Assembly: GCA_025352765.1 (NCBI GenBank)
Contig: JANXSI010000646.1
Location: forward strand, 1-13,478
Direction: 5' to 3'
DNA: 13,478 bases
Origin: Devosia sp.
GTDB lineage: Bacteria; Pseudomonadota; Alphaproteobacteria; Rhizobiales; Devosiaceae
Below the pieces are notes generated by a model, which did not search any database, was not told the DNA's origin, and was given only the letters and a program-made list of their open reading frames with translations. Made by a program: the position numbers and the translations under genes. The stretch's first letter is position 1; each line of letters starts with the position of its first letter. Positions 5,625 to 13,441 of the stretch are shown here, piece by piece.

Positions 5625-6677
5625 TCAGCGTCCCCCGATCCCCTGCATGCTCACAGCCTCGTAGCCAATCACCACCGGGCGCTCGAACACTTCGTTGAAT
5701 GAAACGGAATTCTTGTTCACGGCCGCGAGCTGAACGGCGGCGCTGCCTTCTTTGGACGCGCGCAGAGAGTCGTTGAGCGCGGTCTGTAGCGTTGCCAGTG
5801 CCTGGATCATCGTCGCGTCGCCCTTCGTCGTCGCCTCGTTCATCGCCGACTGACTGATTGCCGGTACCGTCCCTTCGCTGCCTTTTGACGCCATGGCGGC
5901 TGCAGCGAGTGTCGCATCGTTGAAGGTGAACGTGATCTGCCGCGCCAGGTAGACCTTGGTCACGAGCAACAACGACCCATCGGTGATCGAACCCTTCGCG
6001 TCTCCGAGCTGGTACTTTTGGTTGAGAACCAGCGCCAGATTGGAACTCTGGCAATAGTCGGGCTTGCGGCTGCAGAAGCTCTTGATCTGGACCATTCCAT
6101 CCACGATCGGCACCGAGTAGCTGGTGACGCGATTGAATTGCAGCGCCATTTTCAGCGTCTTTGCAGCCTCAAAGCCCAGTGCGGCGCCCAGGCCCTTGGG
6201 TTGCCCCGCGACCCCTACGGTGATGCCGCTATCCACTTCGATCTCGGGAAAGCTGGTGATCGGGAGGACCGTGAGCGTCGATTTGCCCGGTAGCGTGCCG
6301 GCGTCGTTGTCGGTCTGCGGCGTCTGCGGCAGGATCTTGTTCGATGCCGAGATGATCGTCAGGTCCTTCAGATTGGTCTTGTCGAACTGATATCGGCCCC
6401 GAAGATATTTCTGGATGTCGCCGGTAAGGTCGACGCTGTCGAGATAGGCCGTCCTTGCGCGCTGCTCGCCGTTGCCCTGGCGCACGGCAGCGGATTCCTC
6501 GACCGCATAGATGTCCCCTACCTGCAAATCCTCGCGCGGCGGATAGACCGGGGTGATCCCAAGCTGCTCGACACTCTTTGCGTAGGTCACGCTTGCCGGC
6601 TGGTTGAGGGTCGCGCTGCAACCGCCAACGGCGAGCAACGACAACCAGGCAACAAGCTGCACACTCCGAGCCGTCAT
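5625..6677 (-). CDS. Predicted lipoprotein of unknown function, 350 residues
   Basis: I start at the ATG at 6677 because it gives a clean lipoprotein signal: M-T-A-R, a hydrophobic core, then V-G-G-C with Cys20. A GTG at 6701 is open in frame but adds eight residues before the signal. GGGGGAG precedes the ATG closely. Residues 39-57 carry L-G-I-T-P-V-Y-P-P-R-E-D-L-Q-V-G-D-I-Y, probably a conserved core. A Gly-rich segment lies at 151-170, and Cys202/Cys209 (F-C-S-R-K-P-D-Y-C) may form a disulfide. An Ala/Thr/Ser-rich helical stretch spans 252-320. No membrane helix follows the signal, so it is a periplasmic membrane-anchored protein. I cannot assign a family. It is followed after one base by the Lys/Pro-rich gene, and its upstream neighbour on the same strand ends in a terminator, so it starts its own transcript. 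Confidence 0.82.
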   Translation of the reverse strand: MTARSVQLVAWLSLLAVGGCSATLNQPASVTYAKSVEQLGITPVYPPREDLQVGDIYAVEESAAVRQGNGEQRARTAYLDSVDLTGDIQKYLRGRYQFDKTNLKDLTIISASNKILPQTPQTDNDAGTLPGKSTLTVLPITSFPEIEVDSGITVGVAGQPKGLGAALGFEAAKTLKMALQFNRVTSYSVPIVDGMVQIKSFCSRKPDYCQSSNLALVLNQKYQLGDAKGSITDGSLLLVTKVYLARQITFTFNDATLAAAAMASKGSEGTVPAISQSAMNEATTKGDATMIQALATLQTALNDSLRASKEGSAAVQLAAVNKNSVSFNEVFERPVVIGYEAVSMQGIGGR

Positions 6678-6799
6678 CCGCTCCCCCAAAGCCGCGGTCA
6701 CGTGGGCGTCGTCGCGCCCGTCGACGACACTAGAGCGAAGCGATGGTCACCAAGTCTTACAAAGTACGTACGCGGTACTACGGGCCAATCGTGCTCAGC

Positions 6800-6833
6800 A
6801 AACAAAAGAGGCGCAGATTGCTCCGCGCCCCTC
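6800..6833 (-). terminator. Rho-independent terminator of the Bcr/CflA transporter gene
   Basis: On the minus strand AGGGGCGC (6832-6825) pairs with GCGCCTCT (6814-6807), with one G-U, around a 10-nt loop and is followed by TTTGTTT. It lies 22 nt after the transporter's stop at 6854. It separates the transporter from the lipoprotein gene downstream. Confidence 0.85.
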
Positions 6834-6853
6834 AGCACTAAAAGACTACTGTT

Positions 6854-8068
6854 CTATTCGGCCGGCACGGCGCGGGCCAGTTTGCTGCCGGCGCCCTTGG
6901 CGAGCGTCAGCTGGGTGATGCCGAACGCCAGCACGGCGCAGATGGCAAAGCCGATGACCATGGGCATCGCCGTTCCGTTGAAGAACGACGACACGACGCC
7001 CATGACGCCGGCGGCGATCACCATCTGGATCGTGCCCATCAGCGCCGAGGCCGACCCGGCGATCTCGCCCTGCTCTTCCATCGCGAGAACGCTCGTCGAG
7101 GGCAGCACGAGGCCGAGGAAGCCGAACGCCACGAACATCAGCGCCCCGAGCACGAAGATGCTGTCGAAGCCGGCAACGAACAGGGCCAGCAGGACCAGCA
7201 TCGAACTGGCGTAGCCGCTGACGGCAACCTTCACCACGCGATTGAGCCCGAACCGGCCGACCAGGAAGCCGGTCGCCTGCGACACCGCAAAGAAGCTGAT
7301 CGCATTCACCGAGAAAGCGAGGCTGTACTGCGTGGGCGTCAGGCCGTAATGGCCGATATAGATGAAGCTCGAATTGCCCAGGAACGCCATGAAGCTCGCC
7401 ATGCCGAAGGCGCCGATCAGGCTGAGGCCGATGAAGCGCCAGTCGCGCAGCAGCGTCCAGTAGGCGCCGAGCGCGCTGCCCAGACCCGAGCCGATCCGGG
7501 CCTCCTTCGGCCGCGTCTCCTTGAGGCCGAACACCAGCAGCACGAGGCTGAGTGCACCGACCGCGGCCATCACCCAGAACAGCAGCCGCCAGTCGCCGAA
7601 CGCGATGACGATGCTCCCCGACAGGGGGGCGAGGATCGGCGACACAGAGAAGACGAGCATCAGGAGGCTCATCAGTTGCGCGGCCGGCGCCCCGGTGTAT
7701 TCGTCGCGGACGATCGCCCGCGGCAAGGACATGCTGGCGCAGGCGCCGACGCCCTGCAGGAACCGCGACACAATCAGCCACTCGATATTGGGCGAGAGAG
7801 CCGCTGCGGCGGTGCCCACGATATAGATACCGATACCGAAATAGAGCGGCAGTTTCCGGCCCAGCATATCGCTGAGCGGTCCGTAGATGAGCTGGCAGAC
7901 CGCAATGGCCGCCATATAGGCCATCAGACTCTGCTGCACCTGGGCCGTGGTGGCACCAAGACTGGTGCCGATCGCCGGCAGGGCCGGCAAATACATATCG
8001 ATGGCGAGCGGTCCGATCACGGACAACAGGCCAAGCACAATGGCAGAACGAACAAGCTGGGCGTTCAC
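6854..8068 (-). CDS. MFS multidrug exporter, Bcr/CflA family
   Basis: The 404-residue protein has about 12 hydrophobic segments and should sit in the inner membrane as a proton-drug antiporter. Residues 19-31 (G-P-L-A-I-D-M-Y-L-P-A-L-P, with Asp24 in helix 1) are typical of the Bcr/CflA group. MFS motif A is G-P-L-S-D-M-L-G-R-K at 63-72. P-R-A-I-V-R-D (116-122) and S-V-S-P-I-L-A-P-L-S-G (141-151, the antiporter motif C) follow. I chose GTG 8068-8066 because AAAGGA lies 9 nt upstream and the protein then begins right before helix 1. The frame stays open to an ATG at 8158, but those 30 residues are polar and unlike the family. No regulator gene adjoins. Relatives export bicyclomycin, chloramphenicol, sulfonamides or dipeptides; the substrate cannot be told. 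Confidence 0.93.
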   Translation of the reverse strand: MNAQLVRSAIVLGLLSVIGPLAIDMYLPALPAIGTSLGATTAQVQQSLMAYMAAIAVCQLIYGPLSDMLGRKLPLYFGIGIYIVGTAAAALSPNIEWLIVSRFLQGVGACASMSLPRAIVRDEYTGAPAAQLMSLLMLVFSVSPILAPLSGSIVIAFGDWRLLFWVMAAVGALSLVLLVFGLKETRPKEARIGSGLGSALGAYWTLLRDWRFIGLSLIGAFGMASFMAFLGNSSFIYIGHYGLTPTQYSLAFSVNAISFFAVSQATGFLVGRFGLNRVVKVAVSGYASSMLVLLALFVAGFDSIFVLGALMFVAFGFLGLVLPSTSVLAMEEQGEIAGSASALMGTIQMVIAAGVMGVVSSFFNGTAMPMVIGFAICAVLAFGITQLTLAKGAGSKLARAVPAE

Positions 8069-8342
8069 GCGAAACGTCCTTTCAAAGTTGGCAAAGCCGT
8101 CGTTTCGAAAGGCCCGACGGTTCATTTGGGTTGAATGAGAAAAAGATCGGCGACGCACTCCCCCAGTGCGCCTCGCCAGGGCTGTTATGCCCTATCTATA
8201 CTGAATCACGGCAGGACACTCCCCTGTCCATCGTTGAATGCCGATAATAGCCGCGCCGCCTTGTCGAGCCACCCATACCCGCGCATCGCTGCCATGCACC
8301 ATCACCGTATTCTCCCATGTGCCTTAGACGCGCAGCGGCCTG

Positions 8343-9548
8343 CTAGATCCGCACGGCGCTTAGACCGAGCTGTTTGAGCGGGTTGAGCAGTTTCCCCGCG
8401 ACGAGCGCCGCCAAGAACTGCGGCAAGGGCGGCACGCTCGTCGCGATCGGCACGACCAGATCGCGAAGGATGGGAAGGAACCGGCTCTCGGACTGGTAGA
8501 ACGGCGTGAGCGCGAGGCTCATCGCCTGGTAAAGCCGCACGTGCGATCGCCTGAGCGCCGCGTAGCGCTCGAGCGCTTGTCCGAGATCGGGATCGCGCAA
8601 CGCCACTGTCAGCGCCCGCGCATCAAGCAGCGCCATGTTGGCGCCCTGCCCCAGTTGCGGACTGGTCGAATGCGCGGCATCGCCAACCGCCGCCAGTCCG
8701 TCACCAACCGGGACGGCGGCCGTCTGGTGCTGATACCGGGCAAGGCTGAGACTGCCGAAATCGCCAAGGGTAGCGAGGTGGGGTGCGGTCGCCGGCCAAA
8801 GACCGGCGACCCGCGCCGACCAGGCTCCGTATCCCGCCCGGACCAAGCTGTCGTAGTCATCGGCCTTCACCGACCAGAAGAAGGCAGCGAGATCCGGCCC
8901 GCCTGTGGTCTGGCGGCCGATCGGCAACACGCCGATCATCACGCTGGACCGCACATATCGCTGCATCAGGGCCGCACCGTCGAAGCCGTCATCGACCCAG
9001 GGGACGGTGCCCCAGATCGCCGCAAACGGCAGTGCCCTCCGTCGCGCTGGCCCGCGGACGCGGCCGCGGAGCGGCGAGTTGGAGCCCATCGCATCCACCA
9101 CGAGGTCGAACGGCCCCTCGCGCCGGCCGCCGAGCTCGAGCACCCCGCCCTCAAGCGCGGTGATTTCTGCTCCGGTCGAAATCGGGATCCCGTTCTCCAC
9201 GACGGCGCCGTGCAACACGCTGAACAGCGCCGCCCGATGGATGCCCAAGCCTCGTCCCAGCCTTGGCAGGGCCGCGTAGCGCATGTCGAGGACGGTACGG
9301 CCTGAGTGCGCATCGTGCCCGATGAGGCGGTCGAGCGGCCGGCCGAGTGCGCGGATGGCCTCCAGCAGGCCCAGTTCCCCCATCACCGCCTGCCCGGTCG
9401 GCTGCAGGATCAGCCCGGATCCGATCGGGCGTGCGCTCTCAAATCGCTCGAAGATGTGGACGCGATGACCGTCCCGATGCAGCGACAGCGCCGTGGCAAG
9501 GCCGGCGGGTCCGGCACCGGCTATGGCGATGTCGAGGCTCTTCGGCAT
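8343..9548 (-). CDS. FAD-dependent monooxygenase-like oxidoreductase (UbiH / PHBH fold)
   Basis: The gene codes for 401 residues. The Rossmann FAD-binding motif is I-A-G-A-G-P-A-G-L-A-T-A-L at 9-21, with Glu34 at the end of the second strand. R105 (G-I-H-R-A-A-L) is the conserved arginine of the group. The middle motif reads D-A-M-G-S-N-S (152-158), a variant of the usual G-A-D-G. The second FAD motif is G-D-A-A-H-S-T-S-P-Q-L-G-Q-G-A-N (289-304). These enzymes hydroxylate or epoxidise aromatic or lipid-like substrates with O2 and NAD(P)H. The C-terminus (340-401) is rich in Leu/Pro/Ala and could touch the membrane. The start lies 18 bp after the kup stop, with GAGAGGG just before the ATG, so the two are probably one operon. 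The substrate is unknown. Confidence 0.88.
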   Translation of the reverse strand: MPKSLDIAIAGAGPAGLATALSLHRDGHRVHIFERFESARPIGSGLILQPTGQAVMGELGLLEAIRALGRPLDRLIGHDAHSGRTVLDMRYAALPRLGRGLGIHRAALFSVLHGAVVENGIPISTGAEITALEGGVLELGGRREGPFDLVVDAMGSNSPLRGRVRGPARRRALPFAAIWGTVPWVDDGFDGAALMQRYVRSSVMIGVLPIGRQTTGGPDLAAFFWSVKADDYDSLVRAGYGAWSARVAGLWPATAPHLATLGDFGSLSLARYQHQTAAVPVGDGLAAVGDAAHSTSPQLGQGANMALLDARALTVALRDPDLGQALERYAALRRSHVRLYQAMSLALTPFYQSESRFLPILRDLVVPIATSVPPLPQFLAALVAGKLLNPLKQLGLSAVRI

Positions 9549-9566
9549 CGCCCTCTCGCTATCGGC

Positions 9567-11483
9567 TCAGAGCAGCACCTGCGTGCCGATCTCGACCACG
9601 CGTCCCGTCGGAATATGGAAATACTCGGTGGCGTCGGTGGCGTTCTTGGCGAGCGCGATGAACAGCCGGTCGGCCCAGACCGGCAGCCCGCCCTTGGTTG
9701 TCGGCTTCAGCGACCGGCGGCTGAGGAAGAACGACGTGCTCATGATGTCGAACTTCCAGCCGAGCTTGCGGGCGAGCGCCAGCGCCTTCGGGATGTTCGG
9801 CGTCTCGATGTACCCGAAGGTCACCACCACGCGGTAGAAGAGGTCGTTGTAGGCGTCGATCTTGACCTTCTCGTCGTCGGCGACGCGCGGCGTCTCGGCC
9901 GTGACGATGGTCAGGATGACGTTGTGCTCGTGCAGCACCTTGTAGTGCTTCAGGCTATGCAGCAGCGCCGTCGGCGCGCCGGTGATGTCCGAGGTCAGGA
10001 ACACGGCCGTGCCGGGCACGATGATCGGTTTTTTCTTCGACAGGTTCTCGACCAGGAACTCGAGCGGCACCTCGTCGCGACGGGTCTTGTCGGCGAGCCG
10101 TTGCCGTCCCAGAATCCACGTCGTCATCGTCAGCGCGACGATGCTGGCGGCCAGCGCCGGCACCCAGCCGCCCTGCCCGAACTTGGCAAGGTTGGCGAGG
10201 AGGAACGCGAGGTCGATCGCCGTCAATGGTACGATCACCGCCATCGACAGATAGAGGTTCCACTTCCAGATCCGCCACATGACGATGAAGAGCAGCAGCG
10301 AGGTAACCAGCATCTCGCCGGTGACCGCAATGCCGTAGGCGGCGCTCAGTGCCGCCGAACTGCGGAACCCGACCACCAGGAGGAGGACCGCAATCAGCAG
10401 CAGGAAATTGACTTGCGGCATGAAGATCTGCCCGGCCATCTCCTCGGAGGTGTGTCGAACCTCGAGACGCGGCAGCAAGTTCAAGTGCATTGCCTGGCGG
10501 ACCAGCGAATAGGCGCCGGTGATCACCGCCTGGCTGGCGATCACGGTGGCGATCGTCGCGAGCCCGACCATCGGCAGCTGCGCCCAGTCGGGCTGCATCT
10601 GGAAGAACGGGTTGGCCGAGATCACCCCGGGCTTCAGCACATAGGCGCCCTGGCCGAAATAGTTGAGCAGGAGGCACGGAAACACCAGCCCCACCCAGGC
10701 GATGATGATCGGCTTCCTGCCGAAGTGCCCGAGATCGACGTAGAGCGCCTCGGCTCCGGTCACGGCAAGGAAGATGGCGCCGGCGACCACCACGGAAATC
10801 CCGCTGTGCTGGATCAGAAACTCGACGCCGAGCACCGGATTGAGTGCCCACAGCACGCCCGGATTGTCGGCGATATGATAGGCGCCCGAGAGCCCGAGGA
10901 TCAGGAACCAGACGGCCATGATCGGGCCGAACACCGTCGAGACGCGGGCCGTGCCGAAGCGCTGCACCATGAACAAGCCCAGCAAAATCACCATGACGAG
11001 CGGCACGACGTAGGGAGAAAGGGTCGGCTGCACGACCTCGATGCCTTCGACCGCCGATAGCACGGAAATCGCCGGCGTAATGATCGCGTCGCCGAGGAAC
11101 AGCGACCCGCCGATGACCCCCAGGGTCAGCACCCAGCGCGGGCGTTTGACGAACGCATTGCTCGCCAGCGACATCAGCGACAGCGTGCCGCCTTCGCCCT
11201 TGTTGTCGGCGCGCAGCACGAAGCTCACATATTTGACGGTGACGATGATCGTCAGCGCCCACACGATCAGCGAGAGCAGCCCGAGGACCTCGCCAGGACT
11301 TGGCGTCCGCGATGAGACGTGCAGCGCTTCGCGAAACGCGTAGAGCGGGCTGGTCCCGATATCCCCATAGACGACACCCAGGGCTCCGAGCACGAGCACC
11401 GGAAGCTTGTTGCGCGCCTGGCTGGCTGAGTGACCCCCTGGATCGGCGGATGCGGCGAGTCCGGGTGCGCTCGGTTGAGTCAT
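9567..11483 (-). CDS. kup: Low-affinity potassium uptake protein Kup
   Basis: The 638-residue protein matches the KUP/HAK/KT family in length (about 620-640) and in motifs. A short polar N-terminus is followed by G-V-V-Y-G-D-I-G-T-S-P-L-Y-A-F at 36-50 in the first helix, the family hallmark. About 12 membrane segments run to near residue 445. The last third is soluble and cytoplasmic, and ends with A-T-E-Y-F-H-I-P-T-G-R-V-V-E-I-G-T-Q, as in other Kup proteins. It takes up K+ together with H+ across the inner membrane. The ATG at 11483 has GAAGG a few bases upstream. A 5-bp hairpin (11496-11510) lies just before it. The FAD monooxygenase gene follows after 18 bp. Confidence 0.97.
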   Translation of the reverse strand: MTQPSAPGLAASADPGGHSASQARNKLPVLVLGALGVVYGDIGTSPLYAFREALHVSSRTPSPGEVLGLLSLIVWALTIIVTVKYVSFVLRADNKGEGGTLSLMSLASNAFVKRPRWVLTLGVIGGSLFLGDAIITPAISVLSAVEGIEVVQPTLSPYVVPLVMVILLGLFMVQRFGTARVSTVFGPIMAVWFLILGLSGAYHIADNPGVLWALNPVLGVEFLIQHSGISVVVAGAIFLAVTGAEALYVDLGHFGRKPIIIAWVGLVFPCLLLNYFGQGAYVLKPGVISANPFFQMQPDWAQLPMVGLATIATVIASQAVITGAYSLVRQAMHLNLLPRLEVRHTSEEMAGQIFMPQVNFLLLIAVLLLVVGFRSSAALSAAYGIAVTGEMLVTSLLLFIVMWRIWKWNLYLSMAVIVPLTAIDLAFLLANLAKFGQGGWVPALAASIVALTMTTWILGRQRLADKTRRDEVPLEFLVENLSKKKPIIVPGTAVFLTSDITGAPTALLHSLKHYKVLHEHNVILTIVTAETPRVADDEKVKIDAYNDLFYRVVVTFGYIETPNIPKALALARKLGWKFDIMSTSFFLSRRSLKPTTKGGLPVWADRLFIALAKNATDATEYFHIPTGRVVEIGTQVLL

Positions 11484-11610
11484 GAGGCCTTCATAGCCTC
11501 TTTATGAGGCGCGCGGGTCGTACACCGGAGGATATTCGCATTCAACCGCTAACAATGCGACAGCTTAGCATCCCGGCGGCTGAACGAGCGCCAATCTATT
11601 GCGTTCCCCG

Positions 11611-11645
11611 GAAAACAAAAGGCGGCATCCGAGGATGCCGCCTTT
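11611..11645 (-). terminator. Strong Rho-independent terminator of the FMN reductase gene
   Basis: AAAGGCGGCATC (11618-11629) and GATGCCGCCTTT (11634-11645) pair perfectly over 12 bp with the tetraloop CGAG. On the minus strand the stem is followed by TTTTGTTTT (11620-11612). It lies 64 nt after the stop at 11709 and ends that transcript before the kup promoter region. Confidence 0.92.
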
Positions 11646-11708
11646 GCCCGGGTCGAGGAGGAGAACCCCGGGATGTCCCGTGCGCCGAGGCGCACGAAGT
11701 ACGAACGA

Positions 11709-12311
11709 TTAGGCCGCTTTGGTCGCGGCAGCTTCGAGTTCGCGAGCCGCCTTGGTCGCGTTGGTCCACCAGTTGAGGTTCTCAAAGAGCTCCTTGGTGT
11801 ACGGCACGAAGTTCGGCGCCGTCTCGTCCCAGGTCTTCTGGCCCATCATGATGGGCATGAAGTCCGAGCCGCCGATGTGGACGGCGTGACGGACCGAAAC
11901 TGCCTGCAGTTCGGTCATGATGTTGCGCAGGTGCTCGATGGCACGCGCACCGCCCACCGAACCGTAACCGACATAGGCGACGGCCTTCTTCATGAACGGC
12001 TTGTAGGCCCAGTCGATGGCGTTCTTGAGCGCACCGGTGATCGAGCGGTTATACTCGGCGGTGACGATGATGTAGCCGTCGAACTCGGCAAGCTTTGCCT
12101 GCCACTTGGCGGCGACCGGGTTCGGGGTGGGCATCCAGAAGTCGGACGCCGGGGCGTCGAACAGCGGCAGCGCGTAGTCCTTCAGATCGACGATCTCGAC
12201 GTCGAAATAGCCGGTCTGCTTGGCCAGCTCGGCAATCCAGGCCGCCGGCTTGTCGCCGAAACGGGTGGGACGGGTGCTGCTGATGATGACTGCGATCTTC
12301 GATTTGGACAT
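11709..12311 (-). CDS. NADPH-dependent FMN reductase (flavodoxin-like)
   Basis: The 200-residue protein has a flavodoxin-like fold and reduces FMN, quinones or azo compounds with NADPH in the cytoplasm. S-S-T-R-P-T-R-F-G-D (11-20) is the FMN phosphate loop. A-E-Y-N-R-S-I-T-G-A-L-K-N-A-I-D-W (85-101) is the family signature that holds the flavin ring and the dimer interface. Y-G-S-V-G-G-A-R-A (116-124) binds the other side of the flavin. The usual Pro before E-Y-N is Ala85 here. GGAGAG lies about 6 nt before the ATG at 12311. The gene is a single unit: its own promoter and palindrome upstream (12322-12374) and terminator downstream. An inducible quinone or oxidative stress role would suit, as inference. 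Confidence 0.93.
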   Translation of the reverse strand: MSKSKIAVIISSTRPTRFGDKPAAWIAELAKQTGYFDVEIVDLKDYALPLFDAPASDFWMPTPNPVAAKWQAKLAEFDGYIIVTAEYNRSITGALKNAIDWAYKPFMKKAVAYVGYGSVGGARAIEHLRNIMTELQAVSVRHAVHIGGSDFMPIMMGQKTWDETAPNFVPYTKELFENLNWWTNATKAARELEAAATKAA

Positions 12312-12321
12312 GTGGGCTCTC

Positions 12322-12340
12322 CAGTAACAAAATGTAACTG
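12322..12340. promoter_or_regulatory. Palindrome over the probable transcription start of the FMN reductase gene, candidate operator
   Basis: CAGTAACA (12322-12329) and TGTAACTG (12333-12340) form an inverted repeat with a 3-nt A-rich centre and one mismatch per arm. It lies between the possible -10 box and the ribosome binding site, where a bound repressor would block transcription. GTNAC-type palindromes with an A/T centre are known for HxlR and MarR family repressors that control quinone and flavin reductases; the assignment here is inference. Confidence 0.5.
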
Positions 12341-12344
12341 AGGG

Positions 12345-12374
12345 CTAATATGTGCCTAGGGCCATCGAGCGCAA
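12345..12374 (-). promoter_or_regulatory. Possible promoter of the FMN reductase gene
   Basis: On the minus strand TTGCGC (12374-12369) and TATTAG (12350-12345) stand 18 nt apart, a fair match to a housekeeping promoter. The start site would fall in the palindrome at 12322-12340. Only the box sequences and their fit with the operator candidate support this. Confidence 0.35.
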
Positions 12375-12495
12375 GCGGGAACGCTCTGCTCAGCTACGAA
12401 CACGTCGGTGATCTTGTGCGGCCGATGTCGCCTAGGAACAGTTGTGTGCGTAAAGGCACCAAAGGCGTGTGCGCGCGGTTGCGACGGTCTGCGAG

Positions 12496-12552
12496 CAAGA
12501 TTTGAGCCGATTGGTCAACGTCGGCGCTAATCTTGTTCGTCAATCACGAACA
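12496..12552. other. Two overlapping inverted repeats downstream of pdxJ
   Basis: Hairpin 1: CAAGATT (12496-12502) pairs with AATCTTG (12529-12535), and inside it GCCGA (12506-12510) pairs with TCGGC (12521-12525), leaving a 10-nt loop. Hairpin 2: TGTTCGT (12534-12540) pairs with ACGAACA (12546-12552) around 5 nt. They share bases 12534-12535, so both cannot be fully formed. Neither is followed by a U-run on either strand. On the minus strand they follow the pdxJ stop (12584) by 31 nt. Besides these and the FMN reductase control region, I see nothing in 12375-12583. Confidence 0.5.
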
Positions 12553-12583
12553 GTCACTGGGAAGGTTCGGCGTCCTTTTCGGC

Positions 12584-13348
12584 CTAGTGGCCGCCGTCGC
12601 CCAGAATCGCGACATAGCGCCGGACCGCATCGCCCAAGCCGAACTTCAGGGCATCAGCCGTCAGCGCGTGCCCGATCGAGCACTCCTCGAGGTCGGGAAT
12701 GGCCTGAACCAGCGCCGGCAGGTTGTCGAGCGTCAGGTCATGCCCGGCATTGACGCCCAGACCCGCGCCGCCCCGCGCGGCCCGCAGGCCCGCCTTCCGG
12801 CAGGCTTCTGCCGTCGCCCTCAGCCTCGCCAGTTCCGCCGCGGTGTCACCCGCCGGGTCGCCATAGGGGCCGGTATAGAGTTCGACGCGATCTGCGCCGA
12901 CCTCGGCCGCCATGGCCGGGATCGCGGGATCCGCATTGATGAACAGCGAGACGCGCATGCCGCCGTTCTGCAGCCGCTCGATCACCTGTGCGAGCATGTC
13001 GCCGTGGGCGGCAATGTCCCAGCCATGGTCGGATGTCGACTGGGCCGGATCGTCGGGCACCAGCGTCACCTGATCGGGACGCACCACTTCGCACAGCTTC
13101 AGGAACGCCTCATCGGGATAGCCCTCGATGTTGAACTCCTTGTCCGGCCATTCGTCGCGGAGGAGATCGCCCAGCGCGAACACGTCGCTTCGCCGGATGT
13201 GCCGCTCGTCCGGACGCGGATGCACGGTGACGCCGTCGGCCCCCGCCCCGAGCGCCACGCGGGCGAGGTCGACGACGCTCGGCCACGGCAGCTCACGCCG
13301 GTTGCGGAGATAGGCGATGGCGTTGAGGTTGACGGAGAGATTGGCCAT
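12584..13348 (-). CDS. pdxJ: Pyridoxine 5'-phosphate synthase
   Basis: The 254-residue TIM-barrel enzyme condenses 1-deoxy-D-xylulose 5-phosphate with 3-amino-2-oxopropyl phosphate to pyridoxine 5'-phosphate, the last ring-forming step of DXP-dependent vitamin B6 synthesis in the cytoplasm. V-T-V-H-P-R-P-D-E-R-H-I-R (40-52) holds His43, Arg45, His50 and Arg52. Glu75 lies in F-N-I-E-G (72-76). V-T-L-V-P-D-D (94-100), G-L-G-V-N-A-G-H-D-L (196-205, catalytic His203) and S-I-G-H-A-L (224-229) complete the active site. The N-terminus reads L-S-V-N-L-N-A-I-A-Y-L-R-N instead of the enterobacterial G-V-N-I-D-H-x-A-T-L-R-N, a known variant in alphaproteobacteria as I recall. Length is normal. The stop is TAG at 12586-12584. 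Confidence 0.96.
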   Translation of the reverse strand: MANLSVNLNAIAYLRNRRELPWPSVVDLARVALGAGADGVTVHPRPDERHIRRSDVFALGDLLRDEWPDKEFNIEGYPDEAFLKLCEVVRPDQVTLVPDDPAQSTSDHGWDIAAHGDMLAQVIERLQNGGMRVSLFINADPAIPAMAAEVGADRVELYTGPYGDPAGDTAAELARLRATAEACRKAGLRAARGGAGLGVNAGHDLTLDNLPALVQAIPDLEECSIGHALTADALKFGLGDAVRRYVAILGDGGH

Positions 13349-13441
13349 TGGTCACCATGCAGTTGCAGCCGGACCCTTAGCGCATTGAATGAAGCGGGCC
13401 AAATGCAACTCGGTGATGCCGCGCATCGCCGGCGGCGATGG

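Noticed and set aside
6763..6779. AGTAC-N7-GTACT palindrome upstream of the 6677 lipoprotein gene
   Set aside because: The arms are only 5 bp and there is no convincing promoter around it, so the evidence for an operator is too thin.
8069..8158. 30-residue N-terminal extension of the Bcr/CflA transporter
   Set aside because: It is polar, unlike the family, and begins inside a small inverted repeat (8154-8170). The GTG at 8068 has AAAGGA at good spacing.
8200..8330. Short minus-strand frame of about 40 codons and a TATAGA box upstream of the transporter
   Set aside because: The frame has no ribosome binding site or recognisable content. The box lacks a matching -35 at 16-18 nt, so I could not support a promoter.
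9306..11060. Plus-strand open frame of 584 codons opposite kup and the monooxygenase gene
   Set aside because: The product is an Arg/His/Asp/Gln-rich chain without domains, and it lies antisense to two genes with clear family motifs. Long antisense frames are common in high-GC genes.
11496..11510. GCCTC/GAGGC hairpin in the kup leader
   Set aside because: Five bp with a 5-nt loop, leaving the GAAGG free, is too weak to call a riboswitch or operator.
13361..13410. Inverted 7-mers AGTTGCA/TGCAACT about 43 bp apart upstream of pdxJ
   Set aside because: A 7-bp inverted pair at arbitrary spacing is expected by chance in a region of this size.
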